This document shows, piece by piece, positions 9,681 to 21,534 of a stretch of DNA of 64,000 nucleotides. Within the stretch, counting starts at the first letter, position 1. Every line of letters begins with the position of its first letter. Under the pieces are notes generated by a model. The model did no database searches and was not told where the DNA came from. It saw only the letters and a list, made by a program, of their open reading frames with translations. Source of the DNA: Leptodactylus fallax. Taxonomy: Eukaryota; Chordata; Amphibia; Anura; Leptodactylidae. The position numbers and the translations under genes are program-made. The stretch is taken from contig CAMRHE010000355.1 in NCBI GenBank assembly GCA_947044405.1, positions 558,001-622,000 of the forward strand, read 5' to 3'.

Positions 9681-10291
9681 TAAAAGATGCATGGTTCTGA
9701 TTTTCAGCAGATTTGTGAAATTGATGTTAGCCCCGCCCTTGTGGGTGGAGCTAATATCACACTGGAAAAGGCAGTAGTACAAGCAGCAAAGTGTTGGGCA
9801 AGCTGGGGATCATGACACACTGCTTCTGAGAACATGTCCTGCTGTAATTGGAATTTTATATTTGCCATGCCTTGTTCAGGTCCTTGGATTTTTAATTTGC
9901 AGAAACTATGAGATCAGCTCTTGCTCTATTACAAACTGAAAAGTAAAACAACAATGCAGCTTTACCAGCATACTGCCCATTCTTTGGACTCCAGAAGCAG
10001 CCATCACAGCTTGGAGTTTACACACCACTGGCACTTTTACAATATTTATGTTGTAGCAGTGCAGGAGCCAGTTGCAGGTAGAGCTGTCCCTGGGCTTAAG
10101 CTACATTAGGAGCAGCGAAGAACACTTACGTTAACACAGCAGAGGAGAGGAACTAAAGCTGGGTATAGGGACCAATTAGGGACAGAGACACAGTAAGGAA
10201 TGTGCAGGTGGGGGACACTGTGTGTTAAGGCAGCAGCTGCCTGAGATACATTTTCCATCTACAGAAGTTGCTGGCAGACCGGATTGTTTTA
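9681..10291. other. Unassigned non-coding stretch
   Basis: No exon, terminus or RNA gene seen before the Tc1 element. Confidence 0.35.
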
Positions 10292-11919
10292 CAGTACAGA
10301 CCAAAAGTTTGGAAACACCTTCTCATTCCAAGAGTTTTCTGTATTTTCATGACTATAAAAATTGTAGATTCACACTGAAGGCATCAAAACTATGAATTAA
10401 CACATGTGGAATTATATACTTAACAAAAAAGTGTGAAACAACTGAAAATATGTCTTATATTCTAGGTTCTTCAAAGTAGCCACCTTTTGCGTTGATTACT
10501 GCTTTGCACACTCTTGGCATTCTCTTGATGAGCTTCAAGAGGTAGTCACCTGAAATGGTTTTCACTTCACAGGTGTGCCCTGTCAGGTTTAATAAGTGGG
10601 ATTTCTTGCCTTATAAATGGGGTTGGGACCATCAGTTGTGTTGTTCAGAAGTCAGGTGGATACACAGCTGATAGTCCTACTGAATGGAGTGTTAGAATTT
10701 GTATTATGGCAAGAGAAAAGCAGCTAAGTAAAGAAAAACGAGTGGCCATTATTACTTTAAGAAATGAAGGTCAGTCAATCCGAAAAATTGGGAAAACTTT
10801 GAAAGTGTCCCCAAGTGCAGTGGCCAAAACCATCAAGCGCTACAAAGAAACTGGTTTACATGAGGACCGCCCCAGGAAAGGAAGACCAAGAGTCACCTCT
10901 GCTGCTGCGGATAAGTTCATCCGAGTCAACAGCCTCAGAAATTGCAGGTTAACAGCAGCTCAGATTAGAGACCAGGTCAATGCCACACAGAGTTCTAGCA
11001 GCAGACACATCTCTACAACAACTGTTAAGAGGAGACTGTGTGCAGCAGGCCTTCATGGTAAAATAGCTGCTAGGAAACCACTGCTAAGGACAGGCAACAA
11101 GCAGAAGAGACTTGTTTGGGCTAAAGAACACAAGGAATGGACATTAGACCTGTGGAAATCTGTGCTTTGGTCTGATGAGTCCAAATTTGAGATCTTTGGT
11201 TCCAACCACCGTGTCTTTGTGCGATGCAGAAAAGGTGAACGAATGGACTCTACATGCCTGGTTCCCACCGTGAAGCATGGAGGAGGAGGTGTGATGGTGT
11301 GGGGATGCTTTGCTGGTGACACTGTTGGGGATTTATTAAAAATTGAAGGAATACTGAACCAGCATGGTTACCACAGCATCTTGCAGCGGCATGCTATTCC
11401 ATCCGGTTTGCGTTTAGTTGGACCATGATTTATTTTTCAACAGGACAATGACCCCAAACACACCTCCAGACTGTGTAAGGGCTATTTGACCAAGAAGGAG
11501 AGTGATGGGGTGCTACGCCAGATGACCTGGCCTCCACAGTCCACCAGACCTGAACCCAATCGAGATGGTTTGGGGTGAGCTGGACCGCAGAGTGAAGGCA
11601 AAAGGGCCAACAAGTGCTAAGCATCTCTGGGAACTCCTTCAAGACTGTTGGAAGACCATTTCAGGTGACTACCACTTGAAGCTCATCAAGAGAATGCCAA
11701 GAGTGTGCAAAGCAGTAATCAAAGCAAAAGGTGGCTACTTTGAAGAACCTAGAATATAAGACATATTTTCAGTTGTTTCACACTTTTTTGTTAAGTATAT
11801 AATTCCACATGTGTTAATTCATAGTTGTGATGCCTTCAGTGTGAATCTACAATTTTTATAGTCATGAAAATACAGAAAACTCTTGGAATGAGAAGGTGTG
11901 TCCAAACTTTTGGTCTGTA

Positions 11920-11922
<3 letters not shown>
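10292..11922 (+). mobile_element. Tc1-type transposon with long TIRs (copy A)
   Basis: A 1,631-bp element with CAGTACAGACCAAAAGTTTG at the left and its complement at the right, flanked by TA on the left and a (TA)n tract on the right. The terminal inverted repeats are long, about 270 bp (10292-10561 and about 11655-11922). The right TIR therefore includes the last ~35 codons of the transposase. A sister copy lies at 60419-62035 in reverse orientation. Confidence 0.9.
10706..11759 (+). pseudogene. Tc1-type transposase, nonsense and frameshift
   Basis: The ATG at 10706 opens MAREKQLSKEKRVAIITLR, a helix-turn-helix with SIRKIGKTLKVSPSAVAKTI and a GRPR hook. The first catalytic Asp follows in VLWSDESKFEIFG and the [19 protein letters not shown] block after it. 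TGA at 11426-11428 interrupts GP-FIFQQDNDPKHT, where the sister copy reads Ser. An extra C near 11541 (CAGTCCACCAGACC against CAGTCACCAGACC) then shifts the frame before the PDLNPIE block. The tail ends KGGYFEEPRI in a third segment at 11565-11759. Two independent lesions make it inactive. Confidence 0.9.

Positions 11923-11952
<30 letters not shown>
11923..11952. repeat. (TA)15 microsatellite
   Basis: Pure TA dinucleotides between the Tc1 right end and the tail of the minus-strand LINE. The Tc1 TA duplication is merged into this tract. Confidence 0.95.
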
Positions 11953-11955
<3 letters not shown>

Positions 11956-12964
11956 AAATAATCCTTTAATAGTCCCACCATGGGGAAATTCAGTGTGTTA
12001 CAGCAGCATAGATAATACAAATACACATACAAAAAAGCTTCAAGGTAGAGGCATTACAGTGACAGTAGGTACAGATAAAAAGGTAAATGTAAAAAAAAGT
12101 AGTAGAAGGGATATCACAACTTAAGATCTTTCAGTTCTCGGTATGGAATGATCTCCACTTTGGCCGGTGTTGGTTGTACAGCCTTGCTGCAGCAGGGAGG
12201 TAAGACTTCCGATAGCGCTCCTTCTCACACTTAGGGTGAAGTAGTCGGTCACTGACTGTACTGCCCAGCGCTATCACGGCCTCATGCATGGGATGGGAGT
12301 TATTCTCCCACATGGAGCTCACCACAGACAGTATCCTTCTGTCACACACCACCTCCACTGGGTCCAGGCCGCGCCCCAGGACAGAGCTGGCCCTTCCAAT
12401 CAGCCTGTTGAGTCTATTCCTATCCCTGGTTGATATACTGCTCCCCCAGCAGGCCACTCTGAAGAAGATGGTTAATGCCACTACAGAGTTGAAAAAGGCC
12501 ATAAGAAGTGCCCCCTGGACTCCAAAGGCTCTCAGCCTCCTAAGCAGGTAGAGCCTGCTGTGGCCCTTTCTGTACAGTGCATCCAGGTGATCTGCCCAGT
12601 CCAGCTTATTATTAAGGAGCACCCCCAGGTACTTATAGGTGTTAGCTATCTCAATGCCCGTCCCCTGGATGTCCACTGGTTTTGGAGGGTATCTGCGCTT
12701 GTGAAAGTCCACCACCATCTCCTTGGTCTTCCCAGCATTAATCCTAAAGTGGTACCACTGGCACCAGTCCACTAAATCCCGGTTCAGTTCTCTGTACTCC
12801 CTGTCATCTTCGTCTGTGATGAGGCCTACTATTGCAGAGTCATCAGAATACTTCTGTAAGTAGTAGCTAGATGAGTTGCACCTAAAATCTGCAGTGTACA
12901 ATGTGAAGAGGAAAGGGGCAAGAACTGTACCTTGAGGTGCCCCCCGTATTACAGATCATGGTGT

Positions 12965-12966
<2 letters not shown>
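11953..12966 (-). mobile_element. Rex1-type LINE, 5'-truncated (copy 2)
   Basis: On the minus strand the frame 12901-12131 encodes the end of an RT and the downstream region. It reads LQKYSDDSAIVGLI (catalytic SDD), NAGKTKEMVVDF, NTYKYLGVLLNNKLDW, LYRKGHSRLYLLRRLRAF and CWGSSIS, and ends with RPKWRSFHTEN. The order and wording fit the Rex1/Babar-type branch of non-LTR elements. The tail GGGACTATTAAAGGATTATT lies at the left end. The 771-bp frame is open, but the 5' two-thirds (nuclease and early RT) are missing at a (CA)n boundary near 12966. Confidence 0.85.

Positions 12967-13010
<44 letters not shown>
12967..13010. repeat. (CA)22 microsatellite
   Basis: Uninterrupted CA repeat between the truncated LINE and the next Tc1 terminus. 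The Tc1 CAG start overlaps its last CA. Confidence 0.95.
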
Positions 13011-13012
<2 letters not shown>

Positions 13013-13146
13013 GGGAAAAATAAGTATTTGATACACTGGCGAGTTTTCCCACCTACAAAGTATGGAGAGGTCTGTAATTTTTATCGTAGGTACACTTCAA
13101 CTGTGAGAGACAATCTAAAAAAAATACAGAAAATCACATTGTATGA

Positions 13147-13461
13147 TTTTTTTTTTTTTTTTATAATTAACATTTTATTGGTTTTTCAAGTAACGCCAAT
13201 GAATATACATAGTTAAAGACAATGTGCAAGACAAAACAATCATTAACCAAACGATCAGATGAGCTGGTGTATTACATACAACGGTTAACTAAGAACACAA
13301 TAATAATAAATGGAACGTGGGAGGTGGGGAAGAGACGATGAGTCCTTAGGGTGAAAGGCCAAGGGTCTCAGAAGGTATGTTAATTAAACAGGGGGTTCCC
13401 ACAGGTGCGTCCAGGTAGGGTCTTTAGAGAAATCATACCATGGCGCCCAAATAGAGATTTT
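13147..13461 (-). mobile_element. Retroposon insertion with poly(A), probably L1 3' end
   Basis: A 15-plus T run at the left is the poly(A) tail of a minus-strand insert of about 315 bp containing CAATAAAATGTTAATTAT just before the A run. GATTTTT is present on both sides, a short possible target duplication. The empty site inside the Tc1 TIR can be reconstructed. The body has no decisive coding motif. Its A-tailed 3' structure resembles the L1 ends elsewhere in this window, so an L1 3' end is the best guess. Confidence 0.6.
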
Positions 13462-13559
13462 TAAATAATTAATATGCATTTTATTGCATGAAATAAGTAT
13501 TTGATACAAAAGAAAAACAGAACTTAATATTTGGTACAGAAACCTTTGTTTGCAATTAC

Positions 13560-14535
13560 AGTGGTCAGACATTTCCTGTAGTTCTTGACCGAGTTTGCAC
13601 ACACTGCAGCAGGGATTTTGGCCCACTCCTCCATACAGATATTCCCCAGATCTTTCAGGTTTCGGGGATGTCGCTGGGCTACACTGAGTTTCAGCTTCCT
13701 TCAAAGATTTTCAATTGGGTTCAGGTCTGGAGACTGGCTAGGCCACTCCAGGACCTTGAAATGCTTCTTACGGAACCACTCCTTAGTTGCACTGGCTGTG
13801 TGTTTCGGGTTATTGTCATGCTGGAAGACCCAGCCATGACCCATCTTCAATGTTCTTACTAAGGGAAGTAAGCTGTTGGCCAATATCTTGCGATACATTG
13901 CCCCCCCCCCGCATCCTCCCTTCAATACGGTGCAGTTGTCCTGTCTCCTTTGCAGAAAAGCACGCCCAAAGAATGATGTTTCCACCCACATACTTCATGG
14001 TTGCGATGGTGTTTTTGGGGTTGTACTCATCCTTTTCCCTCCAAACACGGCAAGTGGAGTTGATACAAAAACTTCTACTTTGGTCTCATCTGACCACATG
14101 ACCTTCTCCCTTGTCTCCTCTGGATCATCCAGATGGTCATTGACAAACTTCAAACGGACTTGCACATGTGCTGGTGTGGTAGGGGGACCTTGCATGCCCT
14201 GCATGATTTTAATCCTTGATGAGGTAGTGTGTTACTAATGGTAATCTTGGAGACTATGGTCCCAGCTCTCTTCAGGTCATTGACCAGGTCCTCCCATGTA
14301 GTTCTGGGCTAGATTCCTGACCTCTCTCAAAATCATTCTTACCCCATGAGACGAGATCTTGCATGGAGCCCCAGAACCAAAGAAGACTGACAGTCATCTT
14401 GTGTTTCTTCCATTTTCTAATAATTGTTGTTGCCAAGCTGCTTGCCCTATTGTCCTATAGCCCATCCCAGCCTTGTGCAGGTCTACAATTTTGTCTGTGG
14501 TGTCCTTAGACAGCTCTTTGGTCTTGGACATGGTG
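13560..14535 (-). pseudogene. Tc1-type transposase, frameshifted
   Basis: Minus-strand pieces in several frames give [12 protein letters not shown] (first Asp), [20 protein letters not shown] (second Asp), [17 protein letters not shown] (final Glu) and a C-terminus ending KGFCTKY. The [19 protein letters not shown] block is frameshifted relative to the next one near a run of ten C at 13901-13910. The N-terminal DNA-binding region is degenerate but visible toward 14535 ([19 protein letters not shown] style). Confidence 0.8.
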
Positions 14536-14618
14536 GACAGGTGTCTCTTATACAGGAAACGAGTTCAAACGGGTGCAATTAATACAGGTAATAAGTGCAA
14601 CGTAGGAGGGCTTCTTAA

Positions 14619-15828
14619 CCCCTTCCTGACATCCGCTGTAATAGTACGGTGCTGCGGGGAAGGACTTCCTGCAAACCACCAAACTACTACAGCGGAAGTA
14701 TGGTGCGCACACAGAAACTATGTGCGCACCGTGCTTTGTGGGTGTCAGCTGTAAGGGCTGACACTGTCCTCTAACACCCCTTGGTTGGAGCTCAGCTCCG
14801 ATCATGGGTGTTAACCCCTGAGATGCTGCTATCAAATATGACTGCGGCAACTCAGGGGTTTCATTGTATATTGAGGTACCGATCGGCTCACCGTGACATT
14901 TTCGGGGGTTGCCGCTGTTCCTAATCAGCAGCCCAGGGTCTGATCAGTGACCCCAGGTCAGCCCCACATCTGTCCCTCCACGTACCTGGATGATCCTGCC
15001 CTGAATGGAAGCTGTCAGCCCATGCAGACGCATAGGTTACACATGTGTATTACAGCTTATACCTATTGAAACAGCAATCAGAAGATCGCTGCTTCAATCC
15101 CCTATGGGGACAAAAAAAAAAAAAAAATGTAAAAAAAAAAAAATGTTTAAAACAGGTTAAAAAAAAAATCCCATTACATATTTGGTATCACCGTGTCCGT
15201 AAAAACCCCAGCAATAAAACTAAAAGATTACTTAACCCACACACTGAACATTAAAAAAAAAAACAACGTAGAAAACCGCACAAAATAATGATTATTCGCC
15301 ATCTTGCCTCACAAAATGTTCAATAAAAAGCGATCAAAAGGTCAGATAAAAACTAAAATGGTACCAATAAAAAGCACAGATCGTCCCACAAAAAATAAGC
15401 CCTCAAATAGCTCTGTCAACAGAAAAATGAAAAGGTTATGCCTTTCAGAAGATGGCGATGCAAAAATAATAGATTTTTTCGCTAAATGGAATTTTATTTT
15501 GCACGATTAGCAACGCTTAGAAAAACAACATAATTTAGGTAGATACATAATCGTATGGACCCGCAGAATAAAGGTAATATGTTACTTATGCTGTATACTG
15601 CATGGCAAAAAAATTAAATGTTAAAAAGAAATGCCAGACTTGATGTTTTCTTTTACATCCCACCCAGAAAGAGTTAATAAACTTTAGTCAATAAGTTATA
15701 GGCACCCAAAAATGGTGGCATTGAAAAGTACATCTCATACCGCAAAAAACAAGCCCTCATATGACCACAACACCAGAAAATAAAAAAAAATATAGCTTGT
15801 ACAATGTGAAGACAAAAATCACCAAATC
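14619..15828. mobile_element. TTAA-type element, left part (copy 2)
   Basis: Starts CCCCTTCCTGACATCCGCTG directly after TTAA in the Tc1 and carries GCGG...AATAGTACGG inverted pieces. Its interior (ATTCGCCATCTTGCC, AAAAAGCGATCAAAAG, AAGCCCTCA) is shared with other TTAA-type copies in the window. The L1 at 15829 splits it; matching sequence resumes at 21283. I could not find its right terminus, so its full extent is unknown. No transposase. Confidence 0.6.
15814..15828. repeat. Target-site duplication of the L1, left copy
   Basis: AAAAATCACCAAATC is repeated at 21268-21282. Joining the flanks restores an uninterrupted host sequence. Confidence 0.9.
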
Positions 15829-16372
15829 GGGGGCGGAGCTTACCGCAGACGGAGATTGCCGCTTAGATCTTCAGCCCCTGCAGTGAGCCTTTGAAAGCGA
15901 CACTCCAAGCGACGATCCTGTGGCTAAATAGGCAGAGTCGGGTAGGTGAACACCCGCTGATTCCGGGGGTTGCCAAAGAAAAAGGAAAACAGTGGTTAAA
16001 CCGCAGAAAATTTCTGACTTTTACTTCCCACACGGGGGGGAGGAGGCCCAAGATGGTGCTGGCTCCCGTGCAGGGGCCGGGGCCTCGACTTCCCAGCATA
16101 TCCTCCCCAATGAGCCACTTACCGTATCCACGCACCGGCGAACCCTCTCCGCTCCATCGCTGCTGCAGCTGCTGACGAGCCGCGTAGGGCTGTTTCGCCT
16201 CCGACAGGGGCTGCGGCCTGCGTGGACTGGTCATCCTCACAAGATGGCACCGAGGAGATGCGCGCGTCTGGCTCTCCTTCCACAATGACGGCACCGTGGT
16301 CTCATACTGATGGCCCAGCTAAATTGAGACCCCGACTTCAAGATGCTGCGGTCTCCGAAGGAGAGGTGAGAC

Positions 16373-17135
16373 ATGATACACACTCTAAAACACCTAGTGT
16401 CGATTTTTTTTGCTGATATACCGGCATCAGGAAACTTACTGACTGAGGCATCTATGAAAGTTATGCTGACAGCCTTCTGTAAATCACCGAAAGCTGATAT
16501 GTCTCTTATGATCACACCATTAGAGCGATATATGCAGGATCCGAAAAGTCGTACTGTACACATAGAATCTAAGATGGCAGAATTTGCTACATCCCATAAT
16601 GACCTTATAGATGCCCATTATGATGTGGAAAATTATGTGACCTTTCTGAAAGCTAAAATAGCGGATTAGGAAGATCGGTCCAGAAGGAATAATTTGAAAT
16701 TTAGGGGAATTTCGGAGACGGTTGCTACGGGAGAACTGCCCACTTTCCTTCAGGGTCTGATGCGTGCCTTACTGCCTGGCCATCAGTCTATAGACTTAAC
16801 TATCGACAGAGCACACAGAGTCCCCAGACCCTCACATTTGGACGAATCAATTCCAAAAGATGTCCTGGCGAGAATTCATTTTTTTTCGCACTAAAGAGTT
16901 GGTGTTATCAGCATCTCGTAAAACAGACCGTTTCCCTGAACCATTTCACAAGATCTCCATTTTCTCAGATTTGTCGGCTGCAACTTTACAAATGCGACGG
17001 CAGCTAGTCCCCATTACAGCAGCTCTTCGTCAGCATAATATCCTATATAAGTGGGGATTCCCAGTCCGAGTGATGATAACCCAAGATAATCTTACCCATG
17101 TGATCAGGAATTTAGAAGAGGGAAACAATTGTTAA
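16373..17135 (+). pseudogene. L1 ORF1 protein, stop and frameshift
   Basis: ORF1p is an RNA-binding trimeric chaperone of the L1 particle. The frame shows a coiled-coil-like N-terminal part, then EDRSRRNNLKFRGISE (start of the RRM-like domain), IDRAHRVPRP, then in a new frame RTKELVLSASRK and LQMRRQLVPITAALRQHNI with YKWGFPVRV near the end. TAG at 16667-16669 splits KIAD-EDRSRR. One extra T in the run at about 16876-16883 shifts the frame within ARIHFF. The true start is probably upstream of 16373, around 16220, in a damaged stretch. Confidence 0.85.
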
Positions 17136-17534
17136 ATAAATGGAACATTCCCATTGTTGATCTATTACTTGCGAAACCGCCGGGCCACCTGTCTGACAAT
17201 TGGCATCCAGTAAAGACCCGAAGATTTCCAGCCACAGGAGCCAAACGTTGAAGGCTCTTTCTCCTTTTTCCCTAGGAACTTCCTATGTCTGATTCTGCTG
17301 AACTTATTCCCCCGAGACCACAACAGCTGCTGGCCCGCTGTACTGTGTTACTTGTTCTTTTGGGCTTGACCGTTGTTGAGCTCTATGATTTGGCTGATTT
17401 GATTTCTTGCAGGTTCTGGCACCTTGGTCGAAATGGCTTTTGGCATGGAGCAATCTTATACCTCTGCACTTATGTATTACTGCTATGTTTATGTCTATAT
17501 GTGGCGATCCTTATAGCTCATTTAGAGTTGCAAT

Positions 17535-20500
17535 ATGGTTCTTAAGATTATGTCCATGAATGTTAGGGGTTTGAATACCCCTCAAAAACGAGCTAATTTG
17601 TGGGGTGAGGTTCGGGTTCAGGGTTTTGATATACTAGCAGTACAGAAGACACACCTTTTGAAGAAGGATGCCACCCGTGTTAAACACCCATCATATCCTC
17701 ATATGTTCCACGCTCATTACTCCTCCAAACGTAGGGGAGTGCTGATCGGGATCAGAGACTCAGTGGCGTTCCAGCTACTATCCCACTGCTCAGACCCTGG
17801 GGGACGCTTCGTTATATTTGTGTGTCTCCTCAACAATGTCACTTACACGTTGGTGTCGGTTTATGCCCCTAATAAAAGACAGGTAGCATTCTTTGGAAGG
17901 CTTGTGAACACGATAGAAAAAAGGAAGCAAGGTTGCTTACTGTTGATGGGAGACTTTAATGTAGCGCCCGATCCTTTGGTAGATACCACATCTGGCCTCT
18001 CACAGAGACTCCCTTCTTTCTCACAGGCTCTGTGCGCCATAATTTGTTTGACACTTGGCAGATACTGCATAGCACTGAGCGAGACTACACTTTTTTCTCG
18101 GCCGCACATAATAGCTACTCTCGTATTGACCTATTTTTAGTGGACCAAAATACTCTCTCTCTTGTTATGCAGTCCATCATTTCGCAAATAACATGGTCTG
18201 ACCACGTGGTGGTTACGCTTCTCATCTCGGAGAAATATTACTGTCCTCAGTCTTATGTGTGGTGATGTAACGAATTCTTGATATCACACCCGAAATATAA
18301 GGCAACTCTAGAGAGTGATCTGAGGGAATTTTTTCAGGTTAACACTTCATCAGTATCTAGCCCTGAAGTATTGTGGAACTCCCATAAGGCATTCAATAGG
18401 GGTACCTTTATACGCCAGTGATCCCTCCCTCTCAGGCAGACATTGATTTATTTTTAACATCGGCCCAGCTGCCTCGGCTTACTGAAGATCAACTAGCGTC
18501 CTTAAATGCTCCTATAACGGATTTGGAGTTGTCCACAACCATTAAGTCACTGCCCTCCCGTAAATCTCCGGGTCCAGACGGCTTTACCAATGACTATTAT
18601 AAAACATTTTCTCAGATTCTGCTGGACCCGTTGTTGTCCTTTTTGAAGGCTGCGGTGGAGTCTAAAGCATTTCCTCGGGAAAATCAAGAGGCATTGGTGG
18701 TTATTTTGCCCAAGCCTGGTAAGGCCCCGACCTCGCCCCAAAATTTTATACCCATTTTCTTGTTAAACTCCGATTTAAAGATATACGCTAAACTAATAGC
18801 GACATGCCTAGCTGATTGCATCCCGAGTTCAATAAACTATGATCAAGTAGGGTTTGTTAAGGGGCGTCAAGCCTACGAAAATACCAGACGGGTCTTGAAT
18901 TTAGTTCATCGTGTCGTTTTGGGGGGTGTGGGGGGGAGCGGTGCTGCTTGCATTGGACGCCGAGAAGGCGTTTGACCGCATTTGCTGGTCGTATGCCTTC
19001 TCGGCTCTTAAGACTATGGGATTTTCCGGAACGATTTTGGGGGCCATAGAGGCGCTCTACTCAGCACCCTCTGCAAAAATTTTTACAAATGGTACGGTGT
19101 CGGACCCTTTCATAATTACTAATTTGGACTAGACAGGGGTACCCGTTGTCACCCTTGATCTTTGTCCTCTCCATGGAGCCTTTGGCCCAACATCTAAGAT
19201 TACATCCCGATGTACAAGGCTTTATGGTAAAGGATAGAGTCCATTTTATATCGCTATATGCTGTCAACATTCTTCTCACGTTAACCAACCCGAGGGTATC
19301 TCTCCCACACCTTATGGGTATTATTCAGACTTTTGGTCAGCTGTCTTATTATAAATTGAACTTATCAAAATCGCAGGCCCTTCCATTCAATGTTCCCTCT
19401 TCCATGCTGAGCTCTTTACAGTCCACATACAACTTTGATTAGAGGAAGGATAGCATTCAATATTTGGGTATACACGTGTCTTCCTCTCCGAGGTCTCTCT
19501 ATCAACAGAATTATTTGCCAATGATAAAAACTTTGCGAGATGAAACTGAACGTATGCTACTAACAGATGTTTCCTGGATTGGGCGAGTGGCCGCTTTTAA
19601 GATGCTACTGTTGCCTAGACTTCTATACCTGTTCCGCACGCTGCCGATTCCTCTCCCTGCTTCATTTTTTGAATCTATAGAAGGCCTAGAATTAATAGAA
19701 GTTTCCTGTTCAAGCATAAACTGGCTGGAGGCCTGGGTGTTCCTATAGTGCGTAATTATTATCTTGCCTCCCAATGTGCTGGATGGTGGTCCATAGATGT
19801 GTCGGCTCCCTGGCTGCACATGGAGCACTCTTTTGTATCGCCTCTGAAGCTTGGGAGTGCTTTGTATTTACCCTTTTGGAACATCACACCGCCTCAATCT
19901 TTTTCACCAATTATGCGCGCTTCCCTGACTGCCTGGGCGATGCTTCATGGGAAGGCAACCCCTACAAGGCATTTTAATATCTCGGATATGCCTTTATCCT
20001 TCTTATCTTGGGCAATCAGGGACTTGGATGTTTCGGGTTGGGAGGCCAGGGGAATAACCCAGATCTCGCAGTTATACTCTGAAAGCGGGACAGCTCTACC
20101 ATTCACGGCACTGCAGCAAAGGTTTGGAATCCCTATGAGAAACTTCTACACACATTTTAGAATTCTGCACTTTTTGTCTAGGAGCTCCTCCGCCCCTGCT
20201 CCTCACAATGGCACGATCTTTACGTGGATATCAAAAAAAGGGAGAGGCCTGAGGTTTTTGTATGATCTGATGGATGATATCTCTTCTTACACCAAATCTG
20301 CCCCGTTTCGATATTGGGAAAGAGATCTGTGAGTGAGCTTAACCCCCAATGAATGGCATCGTGCAATCAAATTGATTCATATCTCCTTGAAGTGCAGCGC
20401 ACATGTTGAAACGGCAATTAAAATTATGTTGCGATGGTATCGTACCCCCTCAGTTTTGCAGTTGGCCTACCCTTCTGTCCCAGGAGAGTGTGCTGGAGGG

Positions 20501-20640
20501 CCTGCGGTGGGAGGGGAACTTTGCTTCACATTTTGGGACAATATCCGATTATTCAGGGATACTGTGTAAGATTTTGACTATCGCCAAGTTGATGCTGGTC
20601 CAGATATGGAAATCGACAGCTCCCCCATCCATTTCGGCTT
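17535..20640 (+). pseudogene. L1 ORF2 (endonuclease and RT), multiply disrupted
   Basis: ATG 17535 opens the AP-type endonuclease: IMSMNVRGLN, AVQKTHL, VSVYAPNK, LLMGDFNVAPD, then in another frame SRIDLFLV and TWSDHVVVTL. The normally invariant Glu of the QETH motif is Lys here. RT blocks follow: [69 protein letters not shown], and YAVN where YADD is required. The downstream region continues through YLGIHVSSS and beyond. At least four frame changes are needed. About 100 codons between the endonuclease and RT appear deleted near 18418. Confidence 0.88.
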
Positions 20641-21267
20641 TATGATCTGCTATCAACAATACTTTTGCTTATGAAAAAATTATTGCCCTGGGTGGTCATT
20701 CATATAATTTGTTTGTGAATATTTGGGATCGATGGATCCACTCTAGATATGTGAGGTAAAGCGGGTTCATAGTTTGTTGACCTAGGGTAGTTTGGGCCTT
20801 AACTTTGTCCTCCTTATTTCTGTTATTCCCCCTGATCCTGGTCCTTTGTCCTTACTTACACACTCATACATACACTCTTTGTTTCAATATCCCGACCTTC
20901 CTCTTCCCTTAACTCTGCTTATCTAATTTATTCTCTAACACATTAAGACTTATGTATTCCTCCATAGCCAGATACACGATATTAATGCGTGTACGCTTTA
21001 CGCGTTTGAGATGCCTTCTTGCTAGGGTCTCGACTAGGGTGCCTCTAATGTTCAAATGTTTATTGCTCAATGTCTGTGTGTTGTTGTCAGATCTTCTCAC
21101 TTTGGAGTTATTTTAATGGGTAAAGGGAACATGTGTCTACTTTTTACTTTAATTGAAGATACGCTAATTATCTTTCATAGGCCGCATACCCGGATTGTGC
21201 TTTTCATTTATGCTAATGTGCTTGTTCTTTTTATCTGTAAAACCTTTAATAAAAATTATTGAAACTA

Positions 21268-21282
21268 AAAAATCACCAAATC
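21268..21282. repeat. Target-site duplication of the L1, right copy
   Basis: AAAAATCACCAAATC, identical to 15814-15828. It follows the L1 3' end, whose A tail is short or merged with the duplicated A run. Confidence 0.9.
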
Positions 21283-21534
21283 ATTATGACATAACTGGCT
21301 GCGGCACCAAGGAAATGTATAAGCTGTGCGAGTTTATATCAGGGGACACCCCAGATTTACAGCTTGAGGGAGAATACACAAGCGCTGATCCTCCAGAATG
21401 TACCCCCACCCCCCCCCCATCCGTGTCATAGGAGCTAATGGGAAAATAGCATGGGGTTTGGTGTACCCAATGTACTCCGCACAGCTTACATATTCACGTC
21501 TGGGATACTAATGCTCACTACACCACTTGATTCT

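Larger units (their letters stand above)
13009..14618 (-). mobile_element. Tc1-type transposon, twice invaded
   Basis: The left end reads CAGTGGGAAAAATAAGTATT TGATACACT, a frequent vertebrate Tc1 terminus. It is split at about 13146/13462 by a poly(A) retroposon: the TIR text resumes as AAATAATTAATATGCATTTT ATTGCATG. The right part stops exactly at TTAA (14615-14618), where a TTAA-type element begins, so the right TIR is lost from view. The transposase lies between. Confidence 0.85.
15829..21267 (+). mobile_element. Near full-length L1 retrotransposon
   Basis: 5,439 bp starting GGGGGCGGAGCTTACCGCAG and ending AATAAAAATTATTGAAACT, bounded by a 15-bp target duplication. It contains a GC-rich 5' region, ORF1, a 400-bp spacer and ORF2. 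The 5' end appears intact, which is unusual for L1 copies. ORF1 and ORF2 both carry disabling lesions, and about 300 bases of ORF2 appear deleted near 18418. Insertion is into the TTAA-type repeat. Confidence 0.92.

Noticed and set aside
11053..11322. 89-codon minus-strand frame, mirrored at 61004-61273
   Set aside because: It is the antisense shadow of the Tc1 transposase catalytic region in both copies.
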